A stretch of 64,000 nucleotides of DNA. Origin: Simkaniaceae bacterium. Its GTDB lineage: Bacteria > Chlamydiota > Chlamydiia > Chlamydiales > Simkaniaceae. The notes beneath the pieces are model-generated. The model made no database searches. It had not been told where the DNA came from and worked only from the letters and a program-made list of their open reading frames with translations. Below, piece by piece: positions 61,749-64,000 of this stretch (position 1 is the stretch's first letter; each line of letters starts with the position of its first letter). The translations under genes and the position numbers were made by a program. The stretch is from the NCBI GenBank assembly GCA_018399055.1, contig CP073762.1:1116001-1180000 (forward strand), given 5' to 3'.

Positions 61749-64000
61749 TTGAGCACCTCGGGGATATCTTCGCCATGTTCATAGATATAGGATTTATGTT
61801 TCTCAAGTATCTGTTTGCACTCAGCAATAAAGTCTCCAGCCTCAGATTTTAAACGAGGAACTCGATGCAGCGCTTCCATGGCTAGGTGATAGCGGCTCAT
61901 TTGATTGCAAACAACCATGTCAAATGGGGTCGTTGTCGTTCCTTCTTCAATATAGCCTCGAACATGAAAACGATGGGGTTTTTCTCTTGCATAGGTGAGT
62001 TCATGAATCACCCTGGGATGGCCATGGAAGGCAAAAATAACGGGTCCCTCCTTTGTAAAAAGGTTATTGAAGGTTTCTTCATCAAATCCATGAGGATGGC
62101 GCGAGTGAGGAATCAGGGTAAAAAGGTCAACGACATTAACAACTCTTACCTTCAAGTCTGGAACGTGTTTTTTAAGCAAAGAGACAGCAGCAAGGACTTC
62201 AAGAGTTGGAGTGTCACCAGCGCAAGCCATGACAACATCGGGCGTGTCTCTGTGGCTGGCCCATTCCCAGATTCCGGCACCTTTCTCCGTATGAGCTTTT
62301 GCCTCTTTCATAGTAAGCCATTGAGGCATCGGCTGTTTTCCCGAAACAATCAAGTTGATATAGTTATGACTTTTTAAGCAGTGGCTTCCAACTGCAAGGA
62401 GGCAGTTGGCGTCAGGGGGAAGGTAGATGCGTGCGACAGTCGATTTTTTTTGCATCACTGATTCGATAAATCCTGGACCTTGGTGGCTATATCCATTGTG
62501 ATCTTGACGCCAAGCATGAGAGGTGAGAAGGTAGTTTAGAGAGGGAATGGGCTTCCTCCAAGGGAGTTCTAAGCAAGCCTTAAGCCATTTTCCATGTTGG
62601 TTAAGCATCGAGTCAACAATAAGGGCAAAGGCCTCATAACAGGGAAAAATACCATGCCGTCCTGTCAGGAGATATCCTTCGAGCCATCCCTGGCAGAGAT
62701 GTTCACTTAGGACTTCCATAACCCGTCCTTCATGAGAAAGGTCATCATCACTAGCCTGAATTTCACCAAGATAGGTTCTCCCTGTTACATCAAAAACATA
62801 ATTGAGGCGATTAGAGTTGGTCTCGTCAGGACAAAATACCCGGAAATTGTTTGTATTTTCCTTCATAATATCTCGAATGAGTTTTCCAAGTTCACGAGTC
62901 GCTTCTCCAATTACAGATCCAGGTTTGGGGACTTTGACTTCATATTTAGTGTAGTCGGGAATTTTCAGATCTTTCATAAGGAGTCCTCCATTGGCGTGGG
63001 GAGAAGCGCCCATACGGAGGTTCTTTTCGGGAACCAGTTTCAGAAGCTCGTTATTGGGATGTCCTTTTTCATCAAACAACTCTTCAGGTTTGTAGCTTCT
63101 AAGCCACTTTTCAAGAAGGTCGAAATGCTCTTCATTATCAATGACATCGGAAAGGGGAACTTGGTGCGAACGAAAAGTTCCTTCCACCTTTTTCCCATCG
63201 ACCACTTTAGGACCTGTCCAACCTTTAGGGGTGCGGAGGATAATCATAGGCCAGTCTACGGCATGATCCGTTGGTCCTTTTTTGTTCTTTTGGATTTCAT
63301 CGTAAGCCCAGTCAAGCGTTTCCCACATGACCTTGTGAAGAACTTTTGGGTCGTCTCCCTCAACAAAGCGAGGGTTGTAACTCGATCCTCTAAAAAATGC
63401 TTCGAGCTTTTCATCGGGCATCCGTCCCATGACTGTTGGTCCTGAGATTTTATATCCATTAAGATGAAGAATCGGAAGAACCGTCCCGTCTCGGCTAGGA
63501 TTGATAAATTTATTCGAATGCCAACTTGTTGCTAGTGGACCGGTTTCAGCCTCTCCATCACCCACGACACAAACCGCAATCAAATCAGGATTGTCGAGAA
63601 CCGCTCCATAAGCGTGGACAAGAGAGTAACCCAACTCTCCTCCTTCATGAATCGATCCTGGGGTTGGAGGGCTGACATGACTGGGAACCCCCCCGGGCCA
63701 TGAAAAGTCTTTCATTAGTTTTTCTGTTCCAGGGAGATCCATCGAGAGATCTGGGTAGATTTCAGTCATTACACCTTCCAAGAAGACATTGGCGCGCAGA
63801 GCAGGCCCACCATGGCCAGGCCCTGTAATATAAATCATCTTAGCCTTTGTGTCCTGGATGAGCCGGTTTAGATGGGCATAGATGAGATTCAATCCCGGAG
63901 ATGTTCCAAAGTGGCCAAGAAGCCTTTTCTTGAGGTGCTCTTTCTGAAGAGGCTCCTTCAATAAGGGATTGTCTTTTAGGTAAATTTGTCCAACCGATAA
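61733..64000 (-). CDS. xfp: Xylulose-5-phosphate/fructose-6-phosphate phosphoketolase (N-terminus outside window)
   Basis: 755 codons visible; the frame is still open at 64000 ([14 protein letters not shown]), matching the standard N-terminus, so only about 20 residues are missing. Thiamine-diphosphate motifs: [26 protein letters not shown], and [22 protein letters not shown]. The C-terminal half has [16 protein letters not shown]-like [12 protein letters not shown] and [10 protein letters not shown]. It splits xylulose-5-P or fructose-6-P to acetyl-phosphate plus triose- or tetrose-phosphate, bypassing glycolysis. First visible gene of the operon with glgP and the proton pump. Confidence 0.96.
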   Translation of the reverse strand, partial: LSVGQIYLKDNPLLKEPLQKEHLKKRLLGHFGTSPGLNLIYAHLNRLIQDTKAKMIYITGPGHGGPALRANVFLEGVMTEIYPDLSMDLPGTEKLMKDFSWPGGVPSHVSPPTPGSIHEGGELGYSLVHAYGAVLDNPDLIAVCVVGDGEAETGPLATSWHSNKFINPSRDGTVLPILHLNGYKISGPTVMGRMPDEKLEAFFRGSSYNPRFVEGDDPKVLHKVMWETLDWAYDEIQKNKKGPTDHAVDWPMIILRTPKGWTGPKVVDGKKVEGTFRSHQVPLSDVIDNEEHFDLLEKWLRSYKPEELFDEKGHPNNELLKLVPEKNLRMGASPHANGGLLMKDLKIPDYTKYEVKVPKPGSVIGEATRELGKLIRDIMKENTNNFRVFCPDETNSNRLNYVFDVTGRTYLGEIQASDDDLSHEGRVMEVLSEHLCQGWLEGYLLTGRHGIFPCYEAFALIVDSMLNQHGKWLKACLELPWRKPIPSLNYLLTSHAWRQDHNGYSHQGPGFIESVMQKKSTVARIYLPPDANCLLAVGSHCLKSHNYINLIVSGKQPMPQWLTMKEAKAHTEKGAGIWEWASHRDTPDVVMACAGDTPTLEVLAAVSLLKKHVPDLKVRVVNVVDLFTLIPHSRHPHGFDEETFNNLFTKEGPVIFAFHGHPRVIHELTYAREKPHRFHVRGYIEEGTTTTPFDMVVCNQMSRYHLAMEALHRVPRLKSEAGDFIAECKQILEKHKSYIYEHGEDIPEVLNWKWE

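Overview
The window reads as chromosome of a member of the phylum Chlamydiota outside the classical Chlamydiaceae (an environmental, Simkania- or Parachlamydia-like lineage). The main pointers are an ATP/ADP nucleotide translocase (50620-52173), an Lpg1974-type MOMP-like porin (36090-37247), many exported or lineage-restricted proteins without a recognisable family, weak Shine-Dalgarno sites and moderate-to-low GC. The taxonomic placement is inference; no rRNA gene is present in the window. I saw no tRNA, rRNA or CRISPR.

Layout. 0-1.5 kb: end of a glycerol/aquaporin channel and a proton antiporter. 1.6-8.4 kb (minus): a polymorphic-toxin locus with a 1770-aa Rhs/YD-repeat protein, a small C-terminal toxin domain, an overlapping immunity-like gene, and a graveyard of displaced cassettes (orphan Rhs core, two related immunity-like remnants, a small EF-Tu-barrel-like protein). 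8.6-14.5 kb: murJ, mnmA, two related MFS carriers and an exported GT-B-like protein. 14.5-25.4 kb: a 1227-aa unknown protein diverging from a GH63-type glucosidase, a proline-rich unknown, and an inverse-autotransporter-like protein with a beta-helix passenger. 25.4-35 kb: ankyrin protein, methyltransferase-glmS-Na+ symporter operon, MgtE, amino-acid permease, a beta-lactamase-fold protein without its catalytic Ser/Lys, a 2-hydroxyacid dehydrogenase and a secreted repeat protein. 36-38.4 kb: porin followed by an IS5-type element.

38.8-49.4 kb is the most striking region. It has three LtaS/OpgB-type alkaline-phosphatase-superfamily transferases, two of them fused at the C-terminus to cysteine-containing leucine-rich repeats. 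The two fusion genes arose by a tandem duplication whose junction is still visible: a 3' scrap of the NSS symporter gene and a 10-codon 5' scrap of the downstream secreted-protein gene lie back to back between them.

49.5-57.3 kb: a LURP/tubby-like protein, a frameshifted pseudogene, the nucleotide translocase, two paralogous unknowns with their own terminators, a Cys-cluster protein, superoxide dismutase with a small coiled-coil partner, an exported alpha/beta hydrolase and a tail-anchored unknown. 57.3-64 kb (minus): an overlapping phosphoketolase - alpha-glucan phosphorylase - P-type H+-ATPase operon. It would turn stored glucan and phosphoketolase-derived acetyl-phosphate into usable energy alongside ATP import. 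The phosphoketolase runs off the right edge.
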